A DNA stretch of 64,000 bases from positions 18,827,167 to 18,891,166 of the forward strand of contig CM057839.1 of the NCBI GenBank assembly GCA_030068075.1. Direction: 5' to 3'. The notes under the pieces are model-generated. The model searched no databases. It worked only from the letters and a program-made list of their open reading frames with translations, and was not told the origin of the DNA. The stretch comes from Paguma larvata (taxonomy: Eukaryota; Chordata; Mammalia; Carnivora; Viverridae). The position numbers and the translations under genes were made by a program. Positions 44,867 to 56,983 of the stretch are shown piece after piece (position 1 is the first letter of the stretch; every line of letters begins with the position of its first letter).

Positions 44867-46945
44867 TAATTACTGTGTTTTTTATATTTGTTGGCTGTAT
44901 GTTAAAGAATACATATTACTTAAGAAAAGTACACATTTTAACTACCTTAATCATATATATTCTTGTAATGTATACTGAGGTCAGACTCTGGAGTAGTGCC
45001 TAGAGTATTGTATGTATTACATATTTCTAAGTTCTTTTAATTTGATCCTGAGACACCAGACAAAGATATTTGCAGACTGTGGGCAATTGTGACTAAACCA
45101 CATGATTTAGTGAATAACACTGAATCAACCAGAGAAGACATTTATTGGACTTTAGATTCCAATGTTCATTTTCTTTTTCTTGGGACGTTTTCATTTCTTA
45201 AACGATCCTTTTCAAAATGAAAGACTTCTTTTCATTAAATGTAATGTGTATTGTGCTAAAAGACAGAAGGAAAGTAGGACTATTTTTATTTCAAGTTTTC
45301 TGTTTAAAATCGTAAGAATATTTCCTTCATGGAAAGAAATTAAGTAATAGTCCTATCCCCAATTTAAGGCTGGCCGATTCCATCACCATCACCATGCTAC
45401 TTATAGGCTGCCAAGACCATAATACATTGGTACTACTGTATCTTAAACTTTTGCTGACCTAGTAAAGAAAAAGACATGTGCTTAAGAACTGTTTCAAGAC
45501 ACTGAATAAAACATTTTTGTTTACAAGTAGAGTTTTGTGTGGGAGTGTTTGTTTGTTTGTTTTTTCCAGAAATTGAGAGGAAGGATAAATGTGAGTCTAA
45601 AAAGAACATAACAAAAGCAAACAAACAAGTTAGTATACACATATCCTGGGGGTGTTTCTAGAAGTCACTCATGCAAATTGTGGTTGAATGGTACAGGTCT
45701 TTCCACAGTGCTGTCACAGAGCTGAGTGGTTAGAATTATGGTTACTAAGAAGCTTCCTTCCCTTTTCTCTTAACCACACAATTATTCTCTCTACATCAGC
45801 ATACCTGCATCCCCATCTAGCCCCCGCCCAGGAAGTCTTGCATTCAGTTACTGTGGTCATTCAGTGGTGGTCATTAGAGCTGTGCCGCAAATAGTTAAGA
45901 TGTTCCTTCCAGTTTGGTAACAGGACTGGACACTGTTTCCCCTCAGAGTCATATGAATTGCTTTGGTTCATGAAATGCTAGTGGAGATAATGTGCCTTTT
46001 CTGGGTAGAATATTTAAGAGCCACTGTGCAATTTATCATTTATCTCTTTCCTCCTCCTTTTTTTCACATGGTGGCTACTCTATCAGCCTGGATCCCACAG
46101 AGAGAAGACATGGAGCAAAATGTCCAAACAACTTTTTAGAAAATGCAGTATGAGACAGACAGGGGATGGGAGATAGACAGACACACAGATAAAGACTGGT
46201 TATGGGGTACAAAGATTTTGGGAGCCACTATTATGCCCTCACATATCCTGCTTAATATACCATCAATGTAGAGAATGAGATATTTTAGGCAGCTCCACCT
46301 GAAATTCATAATAAATTTTCCCAGAGTAATGTTTATTGTTTAAAACACTCTCCATCCCTCCAAATTAGCTAACTCTAGGAGGGGTAATCTTTCACTAACC
46401 AGAAAAGGTTAAGATGTCAAAACCTCATAATATATAGAAGACTGAACATATGTACAACACACAGGGATCTTAATGCCAACAAGGAAGAGAGGCATATGCC
46501 TTCGGCAGGAGGCCCTGGAAAGTTACATAGGATTAGGTGAGGCTATACAATCCCCATAGAGAGAGAAAGGGAACAAGTATTTGGAAACACGAATATAATC
46601 TATCACCAGATATACAGTCAATTCACAAAAACATAAGAATGACAAGCAACATATACTTATTCAACTCAAGCAATAAAAATGTGTATTAATGATACAATGA
46701 TAATTTCAGGTCCAGATGGGAAAATTTCTTGTTTTAACTTCTCTGATGATGATTTCACTTTAATTATTAGGGCTTTTTTCTGCTAGCATTACATCTTGAT
46801 CAAAATATAAAAATATAATAAAATAAAAATTACCTCAAGGATAGTCAAGACAGCATGGCTTATAAAAGCACCACACTGGATGCCTTCTCAATACCTATGG
46901 AGTTGTTGGGAACTGTTCAAGTAAATTATAGTTCCCCATGTAATA
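44867..46945. other. Unique AT-rich non-coding sequence
   Basis: About 2.1 kb without a confident repeat or gene. A (TTTG)4 run sits near 45,548-45,563. Confidence 0.4.
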
Positions 46946-47580
46946 AAATACTATAATGCCATTAAAAATTACACAATGAAATTCCATCATGCTATAAATA
47001 AAGTCAGCTGAAGCTCTCAGGCCATTTTGTGAAGTCACACACCTCAGTGAATTCGACATGCCCATTATATTATCTGTGATTATTTCTAATTATTTGAATA
47101 ATAGACTTCTCCTTTGAGCCAGTTTGCATTTTTCTAATTATTTTACAAGGAACAGACATTGCATGTAATTGAAATAAATTTAAAAAAATGGACTGGGTGC
47201 AACCACATAATTTTTAGTAGACATTGGCTACACAGGACACAACATTTTGTCTCTGTGTTCAGATCTAAAGGAAAAACAAGTTAAAAACAGTTATCAAAGC
47301 TGGCTACTCTGGATAACCTCTTCTAAGGCTTTGTCAAGTGAAGCATTTTTAGACATTTCAGACACACACACACTGGGCATCATTCACTTGCTCTCTGTCA
47401 GAGCCTTCTGTGTCCTATAATTTTAAACTCTAAAAATACTCAGTGGTGAAATATTGATTTCCTCTCTAATTTCTGCTGAGACGTTAGCTGGATGCCTGGT
47501 AAGGATTCTACTCTGAGAAGATCAGTGCTTGACCTTGCACTTTGTTCTTCAGTGAAGAAACATATTGTATTTTTACACTC
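46946..47580. other. Repeat-free block with homeodomain-like motifs
   Basis: About 630 bp free of recognisable repeats. It contains several TAATTA/ATTA-type cores (ttctaattatttgaataata, tttctaattattttacaagg, gcatgtaattgaaataaatt) next to a short CA run. Such blocks are often conserved non-coding elements, but I cannot show conservation from one sequence. Confidence 0.25.
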
Positions 47581-48108
47581 TCACCTCAGGTAGTCTATGT
47601 CTTTTTCATGGTATTTGTGTTGTTATAGTATATCAAAAAGAGAACCAATATTTTACTTTAAAATCAGCTAATGATAAAATACCCAAAGCGTTTACAGGTT
47701 TTCTATGAAGGTGTATACATATTAACAGTAAGGCAGCAACTATATTATTTATTTATTTTAAGGAAATTGCCATGGGTTAAACTAAGCAATGTTTATAAAT
47801 TTGTAAAATTTCACCTGAATATTAATTGGTATAAATAACTAAATTGTAGTCTCTCTGAAAGCAGAAAGATTTATTGACTCATTATTTTGATTCCTAATTA
47901 GTATAAAGTGTGTAGATGGGGAGTCATAGGAGTCAAATGGAAAGATCTGGTATGATGTTATGTCAGAATTTACTATACAATTTAATCCTTTATTCACTTA
48001 TTTTATCAAATATTTAATTATGAAATATTTACTAATGATTTAATAATTATTAATTTATTAAATATTTTAGTGGAAGACTATGAGATAGTCAATACTTTCA
48101 GTCAGTGG
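47581..48108. other. Unique AT-rich non-coding sequence
   Basis: No gene or repeat recognised. Very AT-rich around 47,980-48,070. Confidence 0.45.
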
Positions 48109-48290
48109 AACGATATGATGAAGGAATAAATGATGCTGGGACCGTTTGGATAAACCAGACCCAATGCGATGAGACAAACATGCATACACTTTCTGGAGGG
48201 GTCCTGGAAAATCATATGGCATTGGGTGACACAAATTAGGGCACAATACATTCCTAATGGATTAAAGCTTTAAAAGGTTTTGCAGAATAA
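48109..48290 (+). mobile_element. L1 ORF2 fragment, decayed
   Basis: aataaatgatgctgggaccg, tttggataaaccagaccc and taatggattaaagctttaaa fall in the order of the L1 segment just before the ORF2 end. Weak match. Confidence 0.4.
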
Positions 48291-49519
48291 CTATGTTCTA
48301 ACGCATCTGACTACAGGTCAGATTATATAAAGTAAATCCCCATTTGGAAACCTTCCAAGATAGCATGAAAACTATTTTTCAATTGTAAGAAAGAGATAAA
48401 ACCTACCAGTTTCAAGGCATGAAGTCCTAGGATTACGAACACAAACCATATGATACCTGCTCGAGTTTACATTCTGCTGGCACTTTTTTTTGACATTTTT
48501 GAATGCTTAGCTCTTTGTAGTTATAGTTTGGCAATCAATAAATATGAAATTATCCATCCCACTTCTTTCTGCTAGGGATACACTGAAAATTCTTCTGGAT
48601 CAAGATATATTTTTGATGCCTGAAAATTGTTTGGTTTTGCATTAGTAACTAAAGTGTTCATGATTTCATTTTGAACTGAGTTTTTATGATATATCTTAGA
48701 GACGGATTGAACTTTGATGCATACTAGTTGTTTACTGTGTCTCATGGAGATTTAGAGACATGATGTCTACGTAAGTGTTTTGTTCTTAAAATTCATCACA
48801 TTGTCATGTGACAATAACAAATTCCTTACTTCATAAATTAAAGTTATATTGATTTATTTTTAAAGTAATGTTTTTAATTCCTATTTTTTAGTGAGTCTAT
48901 GGATTTTAAGTAAAACTCAAAACATTACTGGATAGAAAATTAGACGTTTCTAAAGATTTCATGCTATTACATAGTAGTACAATAATGAATACTTTTTTTA
49001 AATGGTGTATTAGTTTAACTTAGATAAACGTTCAAAGAATTACATGTAAAAATAATTAAATTGAATGTAAGATGCAAAAAAGTGGAAATACCCCAACCTG
49101 TACAATGTTTAATCACTAAATGATGAGAAATGTGGAGAAATAAGAATATTATTTGTACAGTAAAATTAAGGAGTGTTAAGAAACTTTTTCTAACTTCAGT
49201 GTTTGAAAAAAACTGTTATGAAAATCTTTTTTTTTTAATACAGAGATCTAGAATGTTATTTGCTTTCATGGAAAAAAATCATTTTTGCTCTTTTTGTAGA
49301 TACTTTATACATTTCAAAATAAACTATTTAGAAAATATCTAAGCCTAAAAATTTCTTCTACTAAACACCTCCCGGTAACATATTTTAAAAGTTACAGATT
49401 TAAAACAATAATGATCCAAGGATTGCAATGACTGCTATGGCCACAGCAATTATTTTCGTTTTATTGACGGGGAGGAGATATGCATTACCAGAATTAGGAA
49501 GAATCCTTTTATTACTATA
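48291..49519. other. Unique AT-rich non-coding sequence
   Basis: No gene recognised. May hold more decayed L1 next to 49,520. Confidence 0.4.
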
Positions 49520-49903
49520 TTGCAAAAACAAAACAAAATGCAACATTTTCATGAATCGACTTTGAATTTTATCACATAATTTTTTCTATATGTCTTGTGA
49601 TGTTATTTTTTCCAATTAATATAGTGAATGACAGTGATTGATTTTCAATTATTATACCAAATCTTTATTCCAAAAATAAATTCTGCTGCAGCATCAATGC
49701 TTTCTATTCTGATGGGCTCAATTTACTATAATGATGGATGGAATTTTTGCTTCTAATCATAGAAGAGTTGACATGTAATTTTCCTTTCTAATAAAGGCCA
49801 TGCCATGTTTTGTATTGGGTTTGAAATGATTTCACAAAACATATTAATCCTTCCTTGAAAGGAGATTTTTATGGAAAGATTTTTAAAATATTTTAAGAAT
49901 ATA

Positions 49904-50030
49904 GGGGCGCCTGTCTGGCTTAGTCAGTAGAGCATGCAGTACTCGATCTTGGGGTTTAAATTAAGCCCCATGTTTGGTACAGAGATTACCAGAGATTACT
50001 TAAAAAATTATAAAAAAAATTAAAAAATTT
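49904..50030 (+). mobile_element. Short tRNA-type CAN SINE
   Basis: Forward short SINE lacking the long CT-rich part: ggggcgcctgtctggcttag head, actcgatcttggggtttaaa, gtacagagattaccagagat, then an A-rich tail ttacttaaaaaattataaaa. This older subfamily ends in 'agagattacttaaa'. Here agagatta is repeated once. Confidence 0.8.
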
Positions 50031-50198
50031 GTTAGCTAGTTCTATTTTTATTTTTCTTTTAGTTTTAAAATTTACGTTGTCAAGAAAATTGTACATTTAT
50101 ATTATTGTTCAAATTTATTAGTATGAATTTGTTTACAATAAACTTTTATTACCTTTTTAACATCTGTAGGGCCTGTAGTGTGTCTCCTTTTCACTTAA

Positions 50199-50404
50199 AA
50201 ATTTTTTTTAAGTTTATTTATTTATTTTGAGAGAGAGACAGAGAGAGTGAGCAGGGGAGGGGCAGAGAGAGGGAGGGGGAGAATCCCAAGCAGGCTACAT
50301 ACATCATCAGCACGGAGCCACATGTGGGGCTCAAGCTCACTGTGAGTTCATGACCTGAGCTGAAACCAAAAGTGAGGCACTTAAATAATTGAGTGACCCA
50401 TGAT
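50199..50404 (-). mobile_element. Older CAN SINE copy
   Basis: Reverse-complement older-type SINE: ttttaagtttatttatttat tail, gagaatcccaagcaggctac, gacctgagctgaaaccaaaa. Its head end is decayed (attgagtgacccatgatcct). TSD is not clear. Confidence 0.8.
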
Positions 50405-50592
50405 CCTCTCTCCTCTTAACTTGTTGATTATTAGTAATTATTCTTTTTTCTTGATAGGTGTTTGTAGGAGTTTATCAATTGTATTAGTCATTTTAAAAAA
50501 CCAGCTTTGGCTTTGCTCAAATTCTCTATTATATATTTCTTTTCAATTCCATTGATATTTGCTATTATCTTCCTTTTACTTTATTTTATTTT

Positions 50593-51301
50593 GGTTTTAT
50601 TTTAAATAGAGTTATTGAGGGGCGCCTGGGTGGCTCAGTCGGTTAAGCGGCCGACTTCGCTCAGGTCATGATCTCGCGGTCTGTGAGTTCGAGCCCCGCG
50701 TCGGGCTCTGTGTTGACAGCTCAGAGCCTGGAGCCTGCTTCGGATTCTGTGTCTCCCTCTCTCTCTGCCCTTCTCCTGCTCACGCTCTGTCTCTAAGTCT
50801 CAAAAATAAATAAATGTTAAATAGAGCTATTGAGATACCATTCACATATGGTATACTTTGCTCATTTTTATTGTTTATTTGCTGTTAATCTTTTATTTTT
50901 CTTATTTAAGTACAGATGACATACAACATATACTGATTTCAGGCATACAATGTAATGAATCAATGACTCTATACATCAAGCAATGCTCACAATGATAAGT
51001 ATATTTGCCATCTGTCATACATAGTGGAATATTACTCAGCCACAAAAAAGAAATCTTGCCATTTGCAACAACATGGGTGGAGTTAGATGGTTTTATGCTA
51101 AGTGGAATAAGCCAGACATAGAAAGACAAATATTGCAAGATTTCATTCATATGTAGAATCCAAGTAACAACAAAACACCAAACACACAACAACAATAACA
51201 ATGAGAGAAACAGAGTTATAAGTACAGAGAATAAAGTGGTGGTGGCCAAAAGGTGAGCAGTAATGAAATGATGGGTGAAATGGGTAAACAGGATTAAGAG
51301 G
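50593..51301 (-). mobile_element. Younger L1 with internal inversion (twin priming)
   Basis: The left part (50593-51022, minus a SINE) is reverse-complement L1 3' end: tattgagataccattcacat, tgatttcaggcatacaatgt, atatttgccatctgtcatac. The right part (51023-51301) is forward L1 ORF2 end: agtggaatattactcagcca, tcttgccatttgcaacaaca, gatttcattcatatgtagaa. One TSD, tactttattttatttt / tactttatcttatttt (15/16), at 50577-50592 and 51302-51317 brackets both parts, so they came in one event. Confidence 0.75.
50629..50816 (+). mobile_element. Young felid-type CAN SINE inside the L1
   Basis: Closest to consensus in the window: ggggcgcctgggtggctcag, gttcgagccccgcgtcgggc, tcaaaaataaataaatgtta. One small deletion in the body (acttcgctcagg). 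TSD ttaaatagagttattga / ttaaatagagctattga at 50612-50628 and 50817-50833. Confidence 0.97.
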
Positions 51302-51830
51302 TACTTTATCTTATTTTAATTTAGTTTTCTTTTTCTATCTTCTTGAAATGCTTAGATCATGTGTTTCCTGCTTATTATATGCATTTACTGTTGTAAATTT
51401 TATTCTAAGCACTATTTTATCTATACCTTGATTATTTTAATGTGTTGTGTTTTCATTACCATTACAGTACAAAATAATTTCTAATTTCTATTTTGGGTTA
51501 CTTAGAAGTATGTCCCTTAGTTTACAAATAGAGATTTATTTAAATTATAAATTTATTATTGATTTTTATTGTGCTGTTCAAATTCATATCTTTCTGGGTC
51601 TTTTTGCATTTTTCTATCAGCTAAGAGGTGTATGCTAACATTTCTAAATAAATATGTATACATATCTATTAATACTATTTCTGTCCATTTTTTGCATCAT
51701 TTATTTTTAGCTTATGTGTTTATATTGATACCAATTTACAGTTGTAATATCTTCCTGCTGAACTGTTTCAACCTTATAACATATTCCTCTTAAAATATAT
51801 CATAATTCTTATGTAGAAAGTCCTTTAGCA

Positions 51831-53704
51831 TTCTGAAGTCTCACTGCTAAAACATCATTATAGATCCTTATGTTATGTATAGGCTTTGGTGTCTCCACAT
51901 TACATGTGATTACGTGTAGCACAGAGCAGAGTACATCCTGTGTTTTTAAAAAAGTATTCATTCTCATTTTTTCCTCCAAGTCATGGCCTTCACTGTGCCT
52001 ATATATCTTGCTTTGATATGGGCCAATATTTATTATTGAAAAGCCTGGAAATTGCCTTCATAACCTAAGTTTAGTAACAGTGAAAGGATATTTTTATTCT
52101 AAGGTAGAAATGGAGTAGAGTGACGCAAGCAGAGGCTTTAAGGGAAAATACGTGAAAAGCCCCAACCTGTCTCTGTCCCATTAACAGTGAATTTTGGATG
52201 TAGAGCTAACTCTGTGGATAATGGTAGGAGAAGAGTAAGGAGCTGGTGTTGGCAGAAGTAGAATTAAGGGGAGATCACAGAAATGCTATGTCAAGGATTT
52301 GCTTAAGAGATCAGGAGCAAACTGTAGACTGCACGTTTTTAGGAAGTTCTGGGGCAAGATCGCTCTTTTTCCCTTGATTTCTTATGCAGTTCGATTTAGC
52401 AAACATACTCGGCACTAACCGTGTCCTAATATTTCTACGTGCTTAAGTCCAAAGATAAATAAGATAAAGTTGCAGTTCTTGAGACAGTTGTCATCAGATG
52501 GATGAACAAAACACAAACAAATGTTTCAAAGGGAAGTAAAAAAGAATGCAGAGTTAGATAATTGTCAGACACAGAGAAATACCTGTGACACAGCCAAACT
52601 CGTAATACCATTGACAGCACACCGGGGGAGGTAAAACATAGGGAGTAAATGGAGGGAAGAATACGAAGAGTTAATTAAAATCTTGTTTACTGGATTTTAA
52701 AAATACTGGAGATTTTTTTCTGAATGTTTAATTTTCATCTGCAATCCAGAATATGAGTACAATCTTGCATGTGACATTTGGAAGGTGCCGTGTTTGCATA
52801 ATAACATATTAAGGATTTCTGTGATTTTTAGTATGTACACTAAGGCCTTATAAAATATGTTCACCTTGCTTCTTAAAATCAGTACTCCAGCATCTTGTGG
52901 CAGGCACTTATTTGCTCAAAGTTACATGTAGATAAAATTCTTTGACCTTTCTTTCTTTATAAGTAACACTTTGATGAGAAAAGGTGTACGGCAAGCAATC
53001 TCTTGTTTATATAAAGGAAACTAGAGCTTTTAGATTTCTAATGTTAATGGAGGAAAATTTGACTGAGTGAAACATATTGAAAATTCTACCTTGAGAGCTG
53101 GAAAAGATAAATGAAATTCAATTTTGCTTCTTGAATCACTGTTTAAGTTTCTACTTGGGGTTAAGATGGGTTTTGCTGGCATCACCTCCTATAGATCACC
53201 TTTCTTACTCCTAGATGCTTCTATAGATGCTGGGCAAACTTGTCCCAGCATAGATAATCTATAGGTGACAGTATTTTTGTCTATGGGGTAAATGTCACTA
53301 GAATATTCCAGTAATTTATAGAAGCAATGAATTTAGAAAAAAAATAAGTATATGAATGATTTTAGAAACCCTAGGAGTTAATAATAGTTCAGTTCCATTG
53401 GGAACATTACAAAATTGAAAGCCCTAAATATAACTACTTGAACAACTGCTCAGAAATCTGACTTTTAAAAATCGTTGTACGAGTAGAGAACCGGAATAGG
53501 AGTCATATGATGATGCATATGCCAAAAGAATAAGAAAATTATGTAATTTTCTTCTTCTGGATAGAATACCAGAGAGGTTGGAATCTTGGATTCTTAATAT
53601 CAATGCATGGAACTCATTGTAATGTCTAAATATGAAATAAATCACTCTATTAATGGTCTCCATTGAATTAAATATGAGAATACACCTTTTATTTCAACAT
53701 ATGA
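51831..53704. other. Unique AT-rich sequence, with a possible L2 trace
   Basis: No gene recognised. A weak reverse L2-like stretch may lie at 52,395-52,560 (ctaaccgtgtcctaatattt, cagttcttgagacagttgtc). Frames of 61-79 codons have no known domain. Confidence 0.4.
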
Positions 53705-54330
53705 ATCATACTCTATATTAATTGAATACATTCCTACTATGTACCAGGAACTGAGGAAAATTAATAGATATGCAATGCACAGGATCCGCTCTCAAGGAAC
53801 TTTAATCTAGTACAAGACAGAAAGCAGACACTCACGAAAAGATGGAACATATTCCACGCAGTAAATTACAGACCTCCAGTGAGTAATAAAATCATGTTAA
53901 GGTACTCAGAGAGCAGAGTATTTCCAGCTCTGTTAGTCAGGGGGCTTTTAATGGAGGTCATGAAAGCAATTATATTTGAACTGTCTTTTGAAGAATGAGT
54001 AAGATTTGAATAGATATAAATTACTGAGAAACTGTTCCACAGAGAAGTGTTAGTAAACATGTAAGTAAGAAAACACAATTAAGTTGACTGGGTAGGGTAT
54101 AGATGATGATTCATGAAAGACAGTTATGAGAAAAACTGTTAGGGGAGATTGGGACCCTGTTTGTAATGGGCATTGAAACCTATGCCAAGAATGTAGACTC
54201 TAATAATCATTGATGGGTCTTCTTTTACAATCAGCAGGGGAATTGTATGATTGAAGCAGGGCTCTCATAGTTGTAGAAAGATTGCAGAGGGGTACGGTGA
54301 AGCCAGAAGGCCATAAAGATGCTGTTAAGT
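53705..54330 (-). mobile_element. L2 3' region
   Basis: Reverse-complement L2: cattcctactatgtaccagg, aactgaggaaaattaataga, ctctcaaggaactttaatct, aatggaggtcatgaaagcaa, tgaactgtcttttgaagaat, agcaggggaattgtatgatt. Diverged, about 620 bp. Confidence 0.6.
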
Positions 54331-54990
54331 GTCTAAGCACCACATCTTGAGATTAGGGAAATGGGGTCAAGGGATTGTTAGTTAGGTCTCCTTGTATTAA
54401 AAAATAGATACAATTTGGTGAGTGATTAGATATTGTTCGTCTTAGGAATAATACAAAGAAAAAACAGTGAATGAAAATATGCAGGTCTAGAGAGAGAAAT
54501 GGAATGGGCAATACAAATGGGAACTCCCACCGCATTGTTTCTTATAAAGAAAATTTGGAGCTATATCGTTGTAGAAAAATATCTATGTTTTTCTATATTT
54601 ATGTTTATCATATCAATGAAGATTCAAGACAAGAGGGCGGGCAGGCTTCTTAGGAAGAGGAAGAGTCATACAGCAAAGGCTATGCTTTGGGAATGCCCAC
54701 AATTATTCTTATAAAGAATCCAGTAAAGGATGAGGGAATGAGTTTTCAGAGAATTAAAAGGATTAAGGGAAATGGAGTATCATGGAAACCAATAAAATTT
54801 AAAAAAGAGAAGCTGGTAACTATAGGAGGTGCAATAGAGAGGCAGACAAGAGTAAGGACTGGTGCCAGTCATTCCCATGCACAATTGTGAGGTACCAGGG
54901 GAATTTCAAGAGTGCGAGTTTCAGAAAGTGAAGAATTTGGGGGGTACATGTAGAATCCAGGTAGGACAGGCCGTCAGTTTTGGTTTTTCT
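54331..54990. other. Non-coding, possibly more L2
   Basis: Composition and phrases such as gtctagagagagaaatggaa suggest a further decayed reverse L2 body; below my threshold to call. Several overlapping 60-71-codon frames are unrecognised. Confidence 0.3.
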
Positions 54991-55140
54991 CCATTCAGTC
55001 ATTCCCGACATATTTGCGGTGCCCCTCCAATGAATCCTAGCTATTGAGGATATAGCACTGCATGAAACAAATTCCTCTTTTCTTCGTTCTCACATTAGAC
55101 TGGGGAAATCAGTCAATAAACAAACACATATCAAGTGGTT
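54991..55140 (-). mobile_element. L2 fragment
   Basis: cattcagtcattcccgacat, agctattgaggatatagcac, tgcatgaaacaaattcctct and gaaatcagtcaataaacaaa follow the reverse L2 3' end order. Confidence 0.55.
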
Positions 55141-56924
55141 AAGAAGAAAAATAGGAAAAAGTGGAGATAGCTAGGGCATTCATAGTCCTCAACCTAAGAG
55201 AATATGCATTTTCTCCACTCATCTATTGATGTTCTATCTTTGAGTAAACTTATTTCATAAATTTATTAAATTTCAAAATGCCATGGAGATTGGATAGAGT
55301 CACTCTCTGGTCTTTCCCCTCCTTTTAGAACACACCTCTTAGAAGGTATAGGAGTCTTTTCATATGAAAGTGACAGCCCTTTCTGCCAAAAATTAACTCT
55401 GTAGATGCTGTGGGTGGATAAATAACACTGAGGGAATACAGTGGCAGTCCATATCTTTCTTCCTGTGTCTGTTTTAAACAGATCTGGAAGAAAATCAATT
55501 TATTTGAAGAAATTGGTTGCCTTAAATGTGTGAAGAGCCATATTATTATAACACACATGTGCTTCCTACCAACACGGCTTGAACATATTTTCACCTAGAG
55601 TCAGTGCAGTGAACACGAAACCCTCTATAGTGTTTGGTTTCATGTTAGAAGAGTTCTAGCTTACAGTGTGCACAAAAGAAAAATGCATAGGAAAGTTTTG
55701 GTGTAACACTTTTGCAAGGTCAGGTTGTTTAATTGACTAAGGCAACCAGGTTTCAAGCAGGGCAGAAATCAATGCCGAGCACTGGGGAGAAGTCCCTTTT
55801 ACTAACTCCATTCCCCTACACTGTTTTCTTAAAACGTAGATATCTATAAACCCAGGAAATTTCACTCTTCCCTAAACTAAAGGAATTCAAATTGCCTTAT
55901 GTCTATTTTGTGTAGGGTATGTGATGATACATTCTGCCTTTCACAACCGCCGTTGGTATTAAATGCTGTCTTATGTAAAAGTAATGTTGCAAAATGACTT
56001 TTGTTGCAGATCGTAATTTAGGAAAAATGTAGCCAAAGGAACAGAGGTCAAACTTTTTCCACAAGCTCTGTTTGCTCTCATATTGCTCAAGATTGGCCAA
56101 CATTTGTTCCCAGCACTGGTCAGTATCTGAGCTGGCATTCTGCCTGCTTATGTTCTTTAAAGTGGTTTTTGCTTTTTATTCTCATACAGCATTGGCGCTA
56201 ATTACAGCCGCTCACCCTTCTATTTCAACCCTCAATGCTATCCATTTTCCCTGGATTTTGCTTTCACTCACAGTCATAATATTTTTTCCATTTTGCCTCT
56301 GATCCTCTTTCATATACGTAGCCAGGAAAGGTGCACCCTATGCCACAGAGAATGAAAAGGCTTTTAGAACTCATTTTCATTTTGTGTGCAATGCCCATGG
56401 CGTTCTCTGAGTGTGTGATGTGCTATCATCAGGTTTTGATTATGCCATTGAAATGCAAAAAGTTTAAAAGCTCAGCTTTATTGGCCTTATCAGCAGTTTG
56501 CACTCTCTCCAAAACTCTGTTAGAACAATTACTTGATCACTTTTGGCCTAAGAATACCACAAGACAAGGAACCTAATAGACGATGCTGAGAGAAGAATTG
56601 AGGTTTAAGTGAGGTTTTGAAATTCTATACTATGTTTTTATACTGATTTTATTAAGTTTTTTTTTTTGTGACAAAAATTGTCTTATGTGAATATGATTGA
56701 AGTTTTTAAGAAGTGTTCCAATGCATCTTATCTCTCAATTTGCTGGCGGGTTATAAAAATATTCTACATAGAAGGAAACACAGTGACAAACTGGATATTC
56801 GTTTTTTTTTTTTTTTTAATTCACTAGTCTTGAAGTTGAAGTCATTCTAAAGTGGGATGGACCTTGGATGAGCGTAAAGAGCAAAATCATCTGGCCTACC
56901 TCAGGAATGACCTAAAAATCTGCA

Positions 56925-56927
<3 letters not shown>
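55141..56927. other. Unique AT-rich non-coding sequence
   Basis: No repeat or gene recognised. The 76-89-codon frames (55325-55594, 56072-56302, 56331-56576) are unrecognised. Poly(T) runs occur at about 56,660-56,668 and 56,802-56,817. Confidence 0.4.
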
Positions 56928-56975
<48 letters not shown>

Positions 56976-56983
56976 TGCATGTA
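56928..56983. repeat. (TG)n(CG)n alternating tract, Z-DNA type
   Basis: 56 bp of unbroken purine-pyrimidine alternation: a (TG)n run, then gcgcgcgcgcatgcatgt. Known: (CG)n joined to (TG)n is among the sequences that most readily adopt Z-DNA under torsion. Confidence 0.95.

Larger units (their letters stand above)
49520..51830 (-). mobile_element. Old L1 ORF2 body, host of a nest
   Basis: Reverse-complement L1 ORF2 in order: gtgattgattttcaattatt, ttttaacatctgtagggcct, gtagtgtgtctccttttcac, gagtttatcaattgtattag, aaaccagctttggctttgct, ccattgatatttgctattat. After a younger L1 it resumes at about 51,318: tttctttttctatcttcttg, ctaagcactattttatctat, gttacttagaagtatgtccc. The reading frame is destroyed. 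Three SINEs and one L1 lie inside. Small frames here are shadows. Confidence 0.7.
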
